The position numbers and the translations under genes were made by a program. From the NCBI GenBank assembly GCA_030597865.1, contig JAUVQZ010000003.1, forward strand, positions 1 through 33,209: a stretch of 33,209 nt of DNA. Reading direction: 5' to 3'. This document shows, one piece after another, positions 7,169 to 15,542 of this stretch; position 1 is the stretch's first letter; every line of letters begins with the position of its first letter. The notes under the pieces are model-generated. The model did not search any database, was not told where the DNA came from, and worked only from the letters and a program-made list of their open reading frames with translations. Source of the DNA: Pseudomonadota bacterium (GTDB lineage: Bacteria; Desulfobacterota; Desulfobulbia; Desulfobulbales; SURF-16).

Positions 7169-7819
7169 TTATACCTGTTGAAATAATTGCCAGCCATATA
7201 TCGCGGTGAGAATTAAGGTGTAAAGCATTAGGGCATAATACCAGCGACCGGCAAATTTAGGGGTCTTGACAGGCGCGACATTAAAAGCGGCCAGGACCAT
7301 AAGCAGGATATAGAGGGCAGCCGTAAAAAAAGTTTGCTCGACCATGCCGTTAAATATAAAGGCACCGGTCAGAATGACAACATTGTTATCCAGGGCCAGT
7401 CCCATATAGGTCGACTCGTCAACCAGACCGAAGACATTGAAGTAGCTGAGTCGGAGTACCCCGGTGGCGACAATAATAAAGGCTCCTGGTAGGAACCAGG
7501 GGCTGAAATGCCCGTAGCTTAACAGAATAATGGCCGGACAGATACTGAAGCTGACAATGTCGATTAGGGAATCTAGCTGCCCCCCGAACTCTCGCTGTTT
7601 ATCGTTCCGCCCTTTCAACCGCCGGGCAATAATGCCATCGGTCCAATCAAAGAATACCGCCCATATCAGGCCGATCATCGCGGCTGGAAAGATGCCAAGT
7701 ATTGCATAATAAATAGCGAGGACCGCGCATAGAAGTCCGGCCAGAGAACAGATATTCGGCAGATCTTTGGCAAAAGAGAGTATGGAGACCGGGGTGTCCG
7801 TTGAGTTAGGACTTGCCAT
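7169..7819 (-). CDS. CDP-alcohol phosphatidyltransferase (PssA-like)
   Basis: A 216-residue integral membrane enzyme with about six hydrophobic helices. It carries the CDP-alcohol phosphotransferase signature D-W-T-D-G-x2-A-R ... G-x3-D-x3-D (FDWTDGIIARR, then GGQLDSLID). The spacer between AR and G is 12 residues rather than the classical 8. LDSLIDIVSFSICPAI resembles bacterial phosphatidylserine synthases of the PssA type. Family members join a CDP-activated alcohol or lipid to an alcohol acceptor at the membrane surface. It is the last gene of a three-gene operon and its ATG overlaps the stop of the PLP enzyme (TAATG), indicating coupled translation. The actual donor and acceptor are unknown. 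Confidence 0.85.
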   Translation of the reverse strand: MASPNSTDTPVSILSFAKDLPNICSLAGLLCAVLAIYYAILGIFPAAMIGLIWAVFFDWTDGIIARRLKGRNDKQREFGGQLDSLIDIVSFSICPAIILLSYGHFSPWFLPGAFIIVATGVLRLSYFNVFGLVDESTYMGLALDNNVVILTGAFIFNGMVEQTFFTAALYILLMVLAAFNVAPVKTPKFAGRWYYALMLYTLILTAIYGWQLFQQV

Positions 7820-8922
7820 TATGTGCCCTCTGGGCCAATAACATCGCGCAATGCTTCGACTAATTTTTTGTTTTCTTCCTGGGTTCGGCTGGCTATGCGG
7901 AGATAACGGTCAGATTCCGGCATGGTCTTACCCTGGCAGTGTTTCAGGTAGATATTGTGTTTAATAAACAATTTTTCGGCAATTTCTGGACCAGATGCAG
8001 CGTGATCGGGCAGGCGACAGAAAATATAATTGGCGTCAGGTCGGTAGACGGTCATGCCCGGGATCGTTTGGAGTAGTTCATGAAAATGATCACGATCCGC
8101 CATGACCTTGTTGCAGCTAGCCTTGAATTCCGGCTCATATTGTGGGGAAAGACGCAGAAATTCTTCGGCAAAGCCATTAATATTCCAAATATGCAGTCCT
8201 TGGCGGACTTTTGTGGCAAAATCATGGTTGGCGGTAAGCATGTAGCCAATCCGAATGCCGCAGATGCCATAGGCCTTGCTCATGCTTTTGAAAATGGCCA
8301 GGTTTGGGTGTTTGTCAAGTTCTGTTGCCAAGGTCTCTTGGTCACACTCTTTGGCAAAATCAATGAAAGATTCATCAACGATGAGCATGCAGTCGTGATC
8401 TGCCAATTTCTTAAGTAAGCGAACAAGTTCCACCTTTGGGACCAGCAATGAGGTTGGATTATTCGGCGAAACCACCACTGCCAAACCCGCCTTACAACGG
8501 ATGGCTTCGGCTGCGAATTTGTCAACGTCCAACTGAAAGGAGGGGGCTTCAAGGGCAAATTCAACGACATCGCCGGCAGGCATGGCATTGGCGTATTCAT
8601 TGAACGACGGAACTGGCACAATCAATTTGCGGCCCAGGCCGGCGATAATCTTGATAAGCTCTGCGGCCCCATTACCGACGACAAGGTGCTTTGCTGGCTG
8701 ATTGATCAGCTTGCCCACCAGACCGGCCAGGTCACTTTGGGCAATGGGATAGTTTAACACCAACTGCTTTATTTGCTTGGTAATATGGGCGAAAAAATCC
8801 TCTGGTGGGAAATAGAGGTTGTAGAGGTAGTTGTGGTCGATGAAATCATGCCGCCAATAGCCGCCATGCTGACTGGAGACGAAATCGTAGCGCTCTTGAT
8901 CGGTGGAGTATTTGTTTGTCAT
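7819..8922 (-). CDS. Class I/II PLP-dependent aminotransferase-fold enzyme (HisC/CobD-like)
   Basis: A 367-residue fold-type I PLP enzyme resembling histidinol-phosphate aminotransferase and threonine-phosphate decarboxylase. Visible are the phosphate-binding GNGAAELI (83-90), VVSPNNPTS (150-158), LIVDESFIDF with the PLP-ring Asp183, SMSKAYG with Schiff-base Lys216, and RIGYM with Arg224. The MTNKYSTDQERYDFVSSQHGG start resembles CobD-like proteins. Placed between a nucleotidyltransferase and a CDP-alcohol transferase, it may make or decarboxylate an amino-alcohol phosphate head group, for example phosphoserine to phosphoethanolamine. That substrate is inference; a plain aminotransferase is equally possible. 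hisC function is unlikely since no his genes are nearby. Confidence 0.8.
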   Translation of the reverse strand: MTNKYSTDQERYDFVSSQHGGYWRHDFIDHNYLYNLYFPPEDFFAHITKQIKQLVLNYPIAQSDLAGLVGKLINQPAKHLVVGNGAAELIKIIAGLGRKLIVPVPSFNEYANAMPAGDVVEFALEAPSFQLDVDKFAAEAIRCKAGLAVVVSPNNPTSLLVPKVELVRLLKKLADHDCMLIVDESFIDFAKECDQETLATELDKHPNLAIFKSMSKAYGICGIRIGYMLTANHDFATKVRQGLHIWNINGFAEEFLRLSPQYEPEFKASCNKVMADRDHFHELLQTIPGMTVYRPDANYIFCRLPDHAASGPEIAEKLFIKHNIYLKHCQGKTMPESDRYLRIASRTQEENKKLVEALRDVIGPEGT

Positions 8923-8944
8923 TTGAGGTCTATTTATTGTCTGA

Positions 8945-9859
8945 TTATGATGCTATGGGTGTTGCCACCTGACTGGCGGGATAAATGGGGGGTGTTTTTT
9001 TGAGTCGGTCAATGACTGGTAACCGCCTAGGTACAGGTTGATCATTCTGGCCTTTTTGCTTAAGTGGCTTATGGGCAGTTTCCGGGACTGCTGGCTGTTG
9101 ATAGTGACTGCATACTTTGGTCGCAGCCTGCAGGTCCGCAATAGTATCAATCTCATACCAGCGATTGGCATCAAAGAAGACCGGGGCAAGGGATAGGCAA
9201 CCCTCGCTGACCATATCAGCGAAGATTGTTTCGTAATAGCCATTGACCATATTATTGGCAATATGGTGGTCTAATCTTTCTTGAACCCGTTGCCAGGTTA
9301 GGCTGGAAAGGCTGTATATATTGACGGTCTTGTAATGATTATCATCAGTTTTTTTATTGTTGGCCTGAAAGGCCTTAATCTTCTGGTGATTATTGATGGT
9401 CACTGTGGTGCCGTTCATCCAGGGCTGCAACCGGGAGATTGCGATCCGATCAGGCTGGAGCATATCCTCAAGCATTTTCGGGTCGAAAACAAGATCGCTC
9501 TCAATGAGCAGAAAAGGTTCATCTATTGCCTTGCTGGCCAGCCATAATGAGTAAATATTGTTGGTGGTCTTGTATAAGGGGCTGGCGATATAGGTGATTT
9601 CCATATTCCCGGCTCTGGTTCCAAGGAAATTGCGGATAGAATCACCCTGGTGACCGATGACAATAACCAGGCGCTTAAAGTTATGTGATTGGAGAGCGGC
9701 AACTAGCCTGTCAAGAATAGAGTTATTATCAACTTGCACTAAACATTTGGGTACGTTGTCGGTTAGAGGGGCCAGGCGACTGCCTGTTCCTGCTGCCAAC
9801 AGTAGAGCGGTTTGGACATGTGTTTTTTCTAGGCCTGGATGGTTAAGCAGATTCTTCAT
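8945..9859 (-). CDS. Sugar-nucleotidyltransferase-fold cytidylyltransferase (LicC/PntC-like)
   Basis: A 304-residue cytoplasmic enzyme. The N-terminal nucleotide-binding signature is LLAAGTGSRLAPLT (20-33) followed by PKCLVQV with Lys38. TNNIYSLWLA (99-108) is typical of phosphocholine, phosphonate and inositol-phosphate cytidylyltransferases, and LIESDLVFD (118-126) supplies the metal-binding acidic residues. RWYEIDT..DL near residue ~235 closes the catalytic domain. The last ~60 residues are Pro/Gln/Lys-rich and look disordered, an unusual extension. Such enzymes activate a phospho-alcohol as its CDP derivative, which fits the CDP-alcohol phosphatidyltransferase two genes downstream. It is the first gene of the operon; the next gene starts 22 nt after its stop. 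Confidence 0.82.
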   Translation of the reverse strand: MKNLLNHPGLEKTHVQTALLLAAGTGSRLAPLTDNVPKCLVQVDNNSILDRLVAALQSHNFKRLVIVIGHQGDSIRNFLGTRAGNMEITYIASPLYKTTNNIYSLWLASKAIDEPFLLIESDLVFDPKMLEDMLQPDRIAISRLQPWMNGTTVTINNHQKIKAFQANNKKTDDNHYKTVNIYSLSSLTWQRVQERLDHHIANNMVNGYYETIFADMVSEGCLSLAPVFFDANRWYEIDTIADLQAATKVCSHYQQPAVPETAHKPLKQKGQNDQPVPRRLPVIDRLKKTPPIYPASQVATPIAS

Positions 9860-10633
9860 ATTTCATTTTCTCCAATTGTATAACCGCCAAGGCCCAAAAG
9901 ACTATACCGCTGTAAATCCGCGGGTTGGTTATTTTGGTGTCGATTTCTTCAGAGAGATAAGCTGAATGGTATAAAGAATAAATCAGCAGAGGCCGAAGAT
10001 GTCGGCGATAAAAAAAGTTGCGATTGCCAAAAGGATCAGTTGGTCAATTCGGAAGGGCAACTTGACATGATACAGTAATGTTAGGTGATGAGTCAAGGTC
10101 TATTGGCTGATTGACGCCCCAGCCCTTATGGTTGCTCAACTCATCTCGGACAGGCTCCTAGCGGACTTATTGGGGCGAACTGGACTGTCTTGTCATTGGC
10201 CGTGCCGTGGATTTTGACAAAAAAGAGGACGCCATCATTCTAGATTCGGTGGAAAATATGGGCCATATGGGGGGTGACAATATTGACAGTGGAGCACCAG
10301 GTTAAAGTGGCAGGCCGAATTGGTTTGCTAGGCGGAGTTGCTGTGTTGGCCAGAATTCTAGAAGTCCTTTAGCAATTGAAATCTCTGGAAGAAAGCGACT
10401 GTGGCATATCGTTGGTTGGGCAATTTTTTGCTCATGGAATCGCCAGACTGCTTACGGCTCTGGCAGGATAGGCACTGGATGCAGTTAAATCGAGAAAGAG
10501 TGTTAATGTATGAGGTTAACGAGTCGTCCCGCCACCTATGTCCCATATCAGGCCCGCCACCCTTTGATTTGGCCAAAGTGAGCGATGATGGTGATCAAGG
10601 TATTTACTGAGAATAATCATGCAGATGATAAGC
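9860..10633. other. Gene-poor region with possible decayed coding sequence
   Basis: About 770 nt without a convincing intact gene. It must contain the promoter of the minus-strand nucleotidyltransferase operon. A stop-free stretch at 10162-10305 on the plus strand encodes a protein-like segment (DCLVIGRAVDFDKKEDAIIL and onward) but lacks a start codon, and I do not recognise it. The short ORFs at 10358-10576 and 10401-10610 overlap on opposite strands and show no family features. I read the region as gene debris. Confidence 0.35.
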
Positions 10634-10867
10634 TTAACCTATTGATTCAATGAAGGTCTGTTCCAGTAGATCTTGGAAAAATTTAACATCATATTGAAGG
10701 ATATGATCCTTATGCCAATTGGCTAAAAGATTACCGATTTTCTTAAAATCAAACTTTTGGTCTGCCCGGGACTGCTCTTCATACTTTCTTGCCTTTTTCG
10801 TAAACTCACAATGTAACTGGTGATGAGTGTGAATCGCCCCTGGCTTAGTAGGCACTTCTGGAGGCAT
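10634..10867 (-). pseudogene. Bacteriohemerythrin, C-terminal half only
   Basis: The 77-residue frame matches the second half of a bacteriohemerythrin: HTHHQLHCEF corresponds to the H-x3-H/E-type helix-3 iron ligands, and LANWHKDHILQYD to the final HI-x3-D ligand pair. The N-terminal half, with the first His ligands, is missing. Upstream sequence on this strand gives no continuation, but carries the arm of a REP-like inverted repeat fused directly to the hemerythrin homology at residues ~10-12. Full-length proteins are ~130-140 residues. With half the di-iron site absent it could not bind O2 normally, so I treat it as a remnant truncated by insertion or deletion. Confidence 0.7.
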
Positions 10868-10907
10868 TTTTTTACTCAGGGAGGGGCTTTTTCCCGGGGC
10901 GATTCAC
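10829..10907. repeat. REP-like 12-bp inverted repeat
   Basis: GTGAATCGCCCC (10829-10840) and GGGGCGATTCAC (10896-10907) are perfect inverted copies 55 nt apart. Palindromes with a GGGGCGATTCA core are, to my recollection, common dispersed repeats in bacteria. One arm lies inside the truncated hemerythrin frame. Confidence 0.65.
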
Positions 10908-10997
10908 TTCGCAGAAATAATCCGCTATTCTAATCATGACCCGATCTTGAAAAAAGTCGTTCGCCAGAATCGACTAAGTCATGGAAGAGAGAAAAAA

Positions 10998-12773
10998 ATG
11001 CCTGATATAAACAAATCACTTTTATACATAGATGATAACAAAGTGATGCTGAAAATGGTGGGCAGATTTTTTGAAAAATTGGGATATTCTGTCCATCTTG
11101 CTGAAGATGGTAAAAAAGGGATAGAGGTTTTCCGGGAGGTCACCCCTGATATTGTTCTGGTGGACCTTAACATGCCGGAAATGGATGGATTTGGCGTGCT
11201 TGACATACTCTCCAGTGAATATCCAGACATACCGGTAATAGTCATCTCGGGTGATGAAGAGACCGCTGACGTGATACGAGCCTTACGTCTTGGCGCCTGG
11301 AATTACTACACCAAGCCCATCAAAGATCTCGCTCTCATCAGACACGCAGTGGAGGAGGCACTTGATAAGGCAAATCTGCGTAAAGAAAACAAGGCGTACC
11401 AGAAAGGTCTTGAAAGGAAGCTGAGCACAATAATTGATAACTTTCCCGGCTTTGTTTACACCTGTGATAAAGACCACCGGATTAGCTATGTGAACCCACC
11501 CCTCACTTCGTACTTAGGATATGACGCCACTGGCTCTTTATGCCATAAGGCCCTTTTTGGTTTTAACTCCCCATGTCCTTGGTGCGACGATATTTTGCCT
11601 GTTCGCGGCCAGTTTGTAAAACAGGAAATACAGAGCCCGCAGGATGGCCGTTGGTATAGGGTTATTTTGTCGCCGATTCTTGATCAGAATGGAGACCTTT
11701 GGGAACGTGAGGTGATTTTATATGACATTACCGAAAGGAAGCAGCAGATACTTGACCTTGAGGAGAAGGAGAAGTCTTTGCGCAAGGAAAATATACTCTT
11801 ACGCTCCACCTTATCAGACCGTTATAAATTAGGTGGTATCATTGGTAAAAGTAAACCTATGCAGGAGGTTTACGAAACTATTCTTAATGCTGCTGCCAGT
11901 GATGCCAGCGTGATCATTTATGGTGAATCAGGCACGGGAAAGGAGCTTGTGGCAAGCGCTATCCACGAGAACAGTGAGCGAAAAGAGCAATCTCTTGTTT
12001 ACGTAAACTGCGGCGCAATACCGGAAAACCTCATTGAGAGCGAATTCTTTGGATACAAAAAAGGGGCATTCACCGGGGCTAACAAGGATAAACCGGGATA
12101 TCTAGATAGTGCTGACAAAGGGACTTTATTCCTGGACGAGGTGGGGGAAATTCCGCTCAATATGCAGGTTAAACTCTTGCGAGCTATAGAGGGAAACGGT
12201 TTTACGCCCATAGGCGGTACTGAAGTAAAGAAACCTGATGTCCGCATCATTGCTGCTACCAATAGAGACCTGATGGAAGAGGTCAAACAGGGCAGAATGC
12301 GCCAGGATTTTCTCTATCGTATTCATATTATTCCGATTCACATTCCTGCCTTGAGAGAGCGTAAGGAGGATATACCCCTCCTGGTGGAGCATTTTCTTGT
12401 CCACCACGAAACTGATACAGTTCCTCCTGTTTCACCTTCAGTAACAAAGGCATTACAGCAATATGATTGGCCGGGAAATGTTCGGGAGCTCCAGAATACC
12501 CTGAAAAGATTTGTTACCCTGAAAAAGCTTGATTTCATGGGGGGTGACCTGCCGGAGACAGCAGAGGAGGAAGTCTTTGCAGGAGTAGGATCTGAACTGG
12601 GGCGACTGTCGTTGTCTGTTCTTCTTGAAGTCGTTGAAAAAAAGATACTGCTGAATATGCTCGACAAGTATGATTTTAACCGGAGAGCAACTGCAGAGGC
12701 ACTGCAGGTTGACCGCAAAACGCTGTACCGGAAAATGAAACACTTTGGCATAGAAGGCGAGCTTCACAAATAA
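10998..12773 (+). CDS. Sigma-54-dependent response regulator, REC-PAS-AAA+-Fis
   Basis: A 591-residue NtrC-type transcription activator with an inserted PAS domain. Residues ~6-125 are a receiver: YIDD acidic pair, phospho-acceptor Asp56 in IVLVDLNMPEMDG, and conserved Lys106 in YYTKPI. Residues ~140-260 are a PAS domain carrying SPCPWC. Then comes the AAA+ domain with Walker A GESGTGKE, the sigma-54 contact loop GAFTGA, Walker B LFLDEVG and an R-finger region. A Fis-type helix-turn-helix ends the protein (NRRATAEALQVDRKTLYRKM). I chose ATG 10998, which has GGAAGAGA as ribosome binding site, over a TTG at 10947. No cognate kinase is adjacent; the next gene is a chemoreceptor, possibly its target. 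Confidence 0.93.
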   Translation: MPDINKSLLYIDDNKVMLKMVGRFFEKLGYSVHLAEDGKKGIEVFREVTPDIVLVDLNMPEMDGFGVLDILSSEYPDIPVIVISGDEETADVIRALRLGAWNYYTKPIKDLALIRHAVEEALDKANLRKENKAYQKGLERKLSTIIDNFPGFVYTCDKDHRISYVNPPLTSYLGYDATGSLCHKALFGFNSPCPWCDDILPVRGQFVKQEIQSPQDGRWYRVILSPILDQNGDLWEREVILYDITERKQQILDLEEKEKSLRKENILLRSTLSDRYKLGGIIGKSKPMQEVYETILNAAASDASVIIYGESGTGKELVASAIHENSERKEQSLVYVNCGAIPENLIESEFFGYKKGAFTGANKDKPGYLDSADKGTLFLDEVGEIPLNMQVKLLRAIEGNGFTPIGGTEVKKPDVRIIAATNRDLMEEVKQGRMRQDFLYRIHIIPIHIPALRERKEDIPLLVEHFLVHHETDTVPPVSPSVTKALQQYDWPGNVRELQNTLKRFVTLKKLDFMGGDLPETAEEEVFAGVGSELGRLSLSVLLEVVEKKILLNMLDKYDFNRRATAEALQVDRKTLYRKMKHFGIEGELHK

Positions 12774-12871
12774 TCTCATTGTAACTGTTGTCTATACGGC
12801 GACGATTCCCCCCCCCATTACTATTCCTCACTCCTTTTTTGATCTTGTCTTAGGCTGAAAATCAGCTAGTT

Positions 12872-12909
12872 GGGGCATAACTGCCCCGAGAACGGGGTCT
12901 ATATGCCCC
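12872..12909 (+). promoter_or_regulatory. Nested hairpin with TGCCCC arms
   Basis: The outer stem GGGGCATA (12872-12879) pairs perfectly with TATGCCCC (12902-12909). The inner stem CCCCG (12884-12888) pairs with CGGGG (12893-12897) around an AGAA tetraloop. Only a short T-stretch follows, so it could be a terminator for the upstream regulator gene or an operator-like palindrome. Confidence 0.5.
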
Positions 12910-13068
12910 TTTCGAGCATTTTCTAATTGTTTCAGAAAGTTATCCTTTAAATCCCCTCTGTTTTTCCCTTCTGTGCCCCTAGAAAAGGCATTGCCCCCTC
13001 ATGCTTTTCCTTAGGTGTTTGTCAAAAACTATCTGTTGTTACAGCTACTTGTCGTGTTTTTTGGGGTT

Positions 13069-13085
13069 TTGGCATGGTTGTTGAA
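13069..13085 (+). promoter_or_regulatory. Weak sigma-54-like promoter before the chemoreceptor
   Basis: TTGGCATG, four spacer bases, TTGAA resembles the consensus TGGCACG-N4-TTGCA, with correct spacing and a good -24 GG. The -12 element reads GA instead of the nearly invariant GC, which lowers confidence. It lies 55 nt before the ATG and downstream of repeated TGCCCC boxes. Confidence 0.3.
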
Positions 13086-13140
13086 TTTAAGTATCAGCAA
13101 CCTGTAACTTAATCATGTCATTTGGCATGGAGGAGGCATT

Positions 13141-14718
13141 ATGAAAAATGTGAGATTATCGGTAAAAATAGGAGGGGGGTTTACACTCATCGCCATGATC
13201 CTATTTATCCTTATTGCCTTGTCTTATCATGGTTCACAAAAAAATGTGCACCTCCTTGATGAGTCGATAGTGATGAGCAGGCAAACGTCCATGCTTCAAG
13301 AGATCAAATACAGTGTGGCCCAGGTTCAGCAGTGGTTGACGGATATTTCAGCAACACGCGGACTGGACGGCCTCAATGACGGCTTTGAAGAAGCCAAAGC
13401 TCACAGAGATACGTTCTACGAATACCAGGGAAAACTCTTAAGCGAATACAGGGAGCGAAATGAGACTGACCTGGTGAAGGCCGTTGAGGAGCTTGGCTTA
13501 CAATTTGACGCTTATTATGAAAACGGCAAAAAAATGGCCCGGGGTTATATTGATGGCGGTCCTGCTGTTGGCAATCAAATGATGGGTGACTTTGACGCTG
13601 TTGCGGCAGAGCTCCAGGACACACTGACATCCATAACAGAAGGAGAAGTACAAGAGCATGCTACTGTTTTTGCGGCCCTTAGCACAGGGGTTAATGATAT
13701 TACCTGGAACATTGCCATAGGAGGATCCGTTGCTATTATATTAAGCGCCTTTCTTGGTTTTATTATAACAGGCGCTGTTAGCCGGCCAATAAAAAAAGCA
13801 ACAGCACAGCTAACTGAGGGTGCAGACCAGGTCAACAACTCATCAGAACACATTGCCGCCGCAAGTCAGACGCTGGCTGAAGGAACAACTGAGCAGGCCG
13901 CAGGACTTGAAGAGACATCGTCCTCCCTTGAAGAGCTCTCAGCCATGACCTTGCAGAACGCCAGTAATGCCAACGCCGTCAACGCAATGATGTCTGAGGC
14001 AAATGATCTCGTTGAACGCTCAAGCAAATCCATGGATCAGCTAACCTTATCCATGCAGGAAATTGCCACTGCCAGTGGAGAGACCCAGAAAATTATCAAA
14101 ACCATTGATGATATAGCCTTTCAAACAAACCTCCTCTCCCTGAATGCTGCAGTTGAAGCTGCACGGGCAGGTGAGGCAGGGGCAGGGTTTGCCGTTGTTG
14201 CCGATGAGGTGCGGAATTTAGCAATGCGCGCTTCTGAGGCTGCGAAAGGTACCAGTGAGCTTATCGAGAATTCGCTGACAAAGATTCAGTCAGGCCACCA
14301 GCTTGCCGAAAAGTGTAATGAAGATTTCAGCAAGGTTGCCGAAAATGCCCAGAAGGTTGATGTCCTAGTGGGAGAAATTGCTACAGCCGTTAATGAACAA
14401 TCAGTGGGGATCAGCCAAATCACCACAGCTGTGAATGAGATGGACAAGGTAACTCAGAATAATGCGGCCAATGCAGAAGAGTCCGCGGCAGCGGCAGAAG
14501 AACTCGATACTCTTTCAGAGCAGCTTAGAGAAACCATTCGCGGATTACAGCATATGATAGATGGTGATGAGAACGTTCCAGTATGTAGACCTCCTTTGAG
14601 AGCAAAACAAAAAGCTCTTCCTGAAGGCAGGAGAAACACTGCTGGCAGGCTTATGGGGAACCTTGAAAACATGATTCCTTTGGGTCAACGAGAGGCTTAC
14701 GATTTCGAGGATTTTTAA
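13141..14718 (+). CDS. Methyl-accepting chemotaxis protein
   Basis: A 525-residue chemoreceptor. TM1 spans about residues 10-30, a periplasmic four-helix-bundle-type sensor of ~160 residues follows, and TM2 is about 190-216 ([21 protein letters not shown]). After TM2 the chain goes through [17 protein letters not shown] into the signalling coiled coil, so only part of a HAMP domain is present. The hairpin tip is [20 protein letters not shown] at about 322-341, followed by [20 protein letters not shown]. Glutamate/glutamine pairs such as [15 protein letters not shown] are probable methylation sites. It has a strong ribosome binding site (GGAGGAGG). The gene is flanked by a regulator gene upstream and a terminator downstream, so it is a single-gene unit. 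No cheA, cheW or cheR is intact in the window. Confidence 0.95.
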   Translation: MKNVRLSVKIGGGFTLIAMILFILIALSYHGSQKNVHLLDESIVMSRQTSMLQEIKYSVAQVQQWLTDISATRGLDGLNDGFEEAKAHRDTFYEYQGKLLSEYRERNETDLVKAVEELGLQFDAYYENGKKMARGYIDGGPAVGNQMMGDFDAVAAELQDTLTSITEGEVQEHATVFAALSTGVNDITWNIAIGGSVAIILSAFLGFIITGAVSRPIKKATAQLTEGADQVNNSSEHIAAASQTLAEGTTEQAAGLEETSSSLEELSAMTLQNASNANAVNAMMSEANDLVERSSKSMDQLTLSMQEIATASGETQKIIKTIDDIAFQTNLLSLNAAVEAARAGEAGAGFAVVADEVRNLAMRASEAAKGTSELIENSLTKIQSGHQLAEKCNEDFSKVAENAQKVDVLVGEIATAVNEQSVGISQITTAVNEMDKVTQNNAANAEESAAAAEELDTLSEQLRETIRGLQHMIDGDENVPVCRPPLRAKQKALPEGRRNTAGRLMGNLENMIPLGQREAYDFEDF

Positions 14719-14732
14719 ATGCTTATTACCTT

Positions 14733-14776
14733 AATCTAATAAGCAGGGCAGGAGATCCCGTCTTGCTTATTAGATT
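14733..14776 (+). terminator. Hairpin terminator after the chemoreceptor gene
   Basis: A 13-bp perfect stem AATCTAATAAGCA (14733-14745) with TGCTTATTAGATT (14764-14776), starting 15 nt after the stop codon. The T-run behind it is short (TTATT), so termination may be moderate or bidirectional. Confidence 0.7.
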
Positions 14777-14905
14777 TATTGGAGGAGCAAAGGGTGAATG
14801 AAACAATCAGCCAATCTGGCAAATTACTCATTTTTAAATTAGCGAAAGAAGAATATGGAATCTTCTTGGAATAAAAACAAAAAAGTCCAAAGACGGCTGA
14901 TGTTT

Positions 14906-14921
14906 TGGCGTATAAGGTGCT
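14906..14921 (+). promoter_or_regulatory. Candidate sigma-54 promoter upstream of the zinc-ribbon membrane gene
   Basis: TTGGCG (GG at 14907-14908) and GTGCT (GC at 14919-14920) have the exact GG-N10-GC spacing of sigma-54 promoters. Other consensus positions match only partly. The predicted start would be near 14932, about 190 nt before the proposed ATG at 15123. Confidence 0.35.
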
Positions 14922-15122
14922 TTTTGAGGGAAAAAAGGGCACCCTAAGATATTTTATCTAACCTGTGAATGCATGGGGTCTCTCGGCGCCATTCTGTTAT
15001 TCCCTTTCCCTGAACATGATTGTCGGTTAGAAGGTTTGTTTGGGATAAGGGATTTGTTAATGGTTGTAAACGTGTCGTTTCCCGGCCGTAAAAAAGCAAG
15101 TATTCAAGGTAGCTTTAAGAAG

Positions 15123-15542
15123 ATGACTAAAAAAAATATACCAACGCCTATCTGTACAACCTGCAGGGAGTCGGGCGCCCAAAACTATAAAGATGGCGAA
15201 ACCTCTTATATCTGCCCCAATTGCGGTACGGAAATGAGATACCTGCCGGCCGGAGAGCTGTTGAGTTCCGGCGGTAATAAGGGGGAAGAAAATAATGGCT
15301 GGGTGACGAAGTTTTCCGTACTCAGCTCTGAACTCTACTCCGCTAGGGCGATTTTCGGCATAGGTGTTCTGGTCCTGGTTTTAACCCTTTCCTTTTTATG
15401 GTTTGGGGAAATTGGCACTGACAGCGCCCTTTGGAGCGCCGGGTCAGGAGTTTTTCTGGTTGCCCTGGGCATAATTAAATCGATTATGCAGAAGAGAAAA
15501 ATGAAAACGGTCATAGACCAGTATCCCCACTGGAAAAAATGA
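15123..15542 (+). CDS. Zinc-ribbon membrane protein of unknown function
   Basis: A 139-residue protein. The N-terminal zinc ribbon has C11-T-T-C14 and, 18 residues later, a CPNCG knuckle. Two hydrophobic helices follow (ARAIFGIGVLVLVLTLSFLW and SAGSGVFLVALGIIKSI), ending in a basic tail RKMKTVIDQYPHWKK. I place the start at ATG 15123 (MTKKNIPTPICTTC); the frame is open back to 14973, but that segment does not resemble the mature protein and lacks a convincing ribosome binding site. The family is not recognised; zinc ribbons fused to two TM helices are common in small bacterial membrane proteins. It stands alone between two terminator-like regions. Confidence 0.65.
   Translation: MTKKNIPTPICTTCRESGAQNYKDGETSYICPNCGTEMRYLPAGELLSSGGNKGEENNGWVTKFSVLSSELYSARAIFGIGVLVLVLTLSFLWFGEIGTDSALWSAGSGVFLVALGIIKSIMQKRKMKTVIDQYPHWKK

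Larger units (their letters stand above)
12774..13140. other. Intergenic region before the chemoreceptor, with repeated TGCCCC motifs
   Basis: No gene in 367 nt. It starts with an AT-poor C-run and contains a nested hairpin (12872-12909), several TGCCCC boxes (12882, 12904, 12974, 12992 and an inverted copy at 12872), and a weak sigma-54-like site at 13069-13085. This looks like the control region of the chemoreceptor gene, and perhaps the terminator region of the upstream regulator. Confidence 0.45.

Noticed and set aside
8945-9859. Phosphonate tailoring cluster (PntC type)
   Set aside because: No phosphoenolpyruvate mutase or phosphonopyruvate decarboxylase is nearby, so phosphonates cannot be claimed.
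13122-13138. Second sigma-54-like site (GG-N10-GC) at the chemoreceptor start
   Set aside because: It overlaps the ribosome binding site and would start transcription inside the coding sequence.
14736-14942. 68-residue minus-strand ORF
   Set aside because: It overlaps the terminator hairpin, lacks a ribosome binding site and resembles no family.
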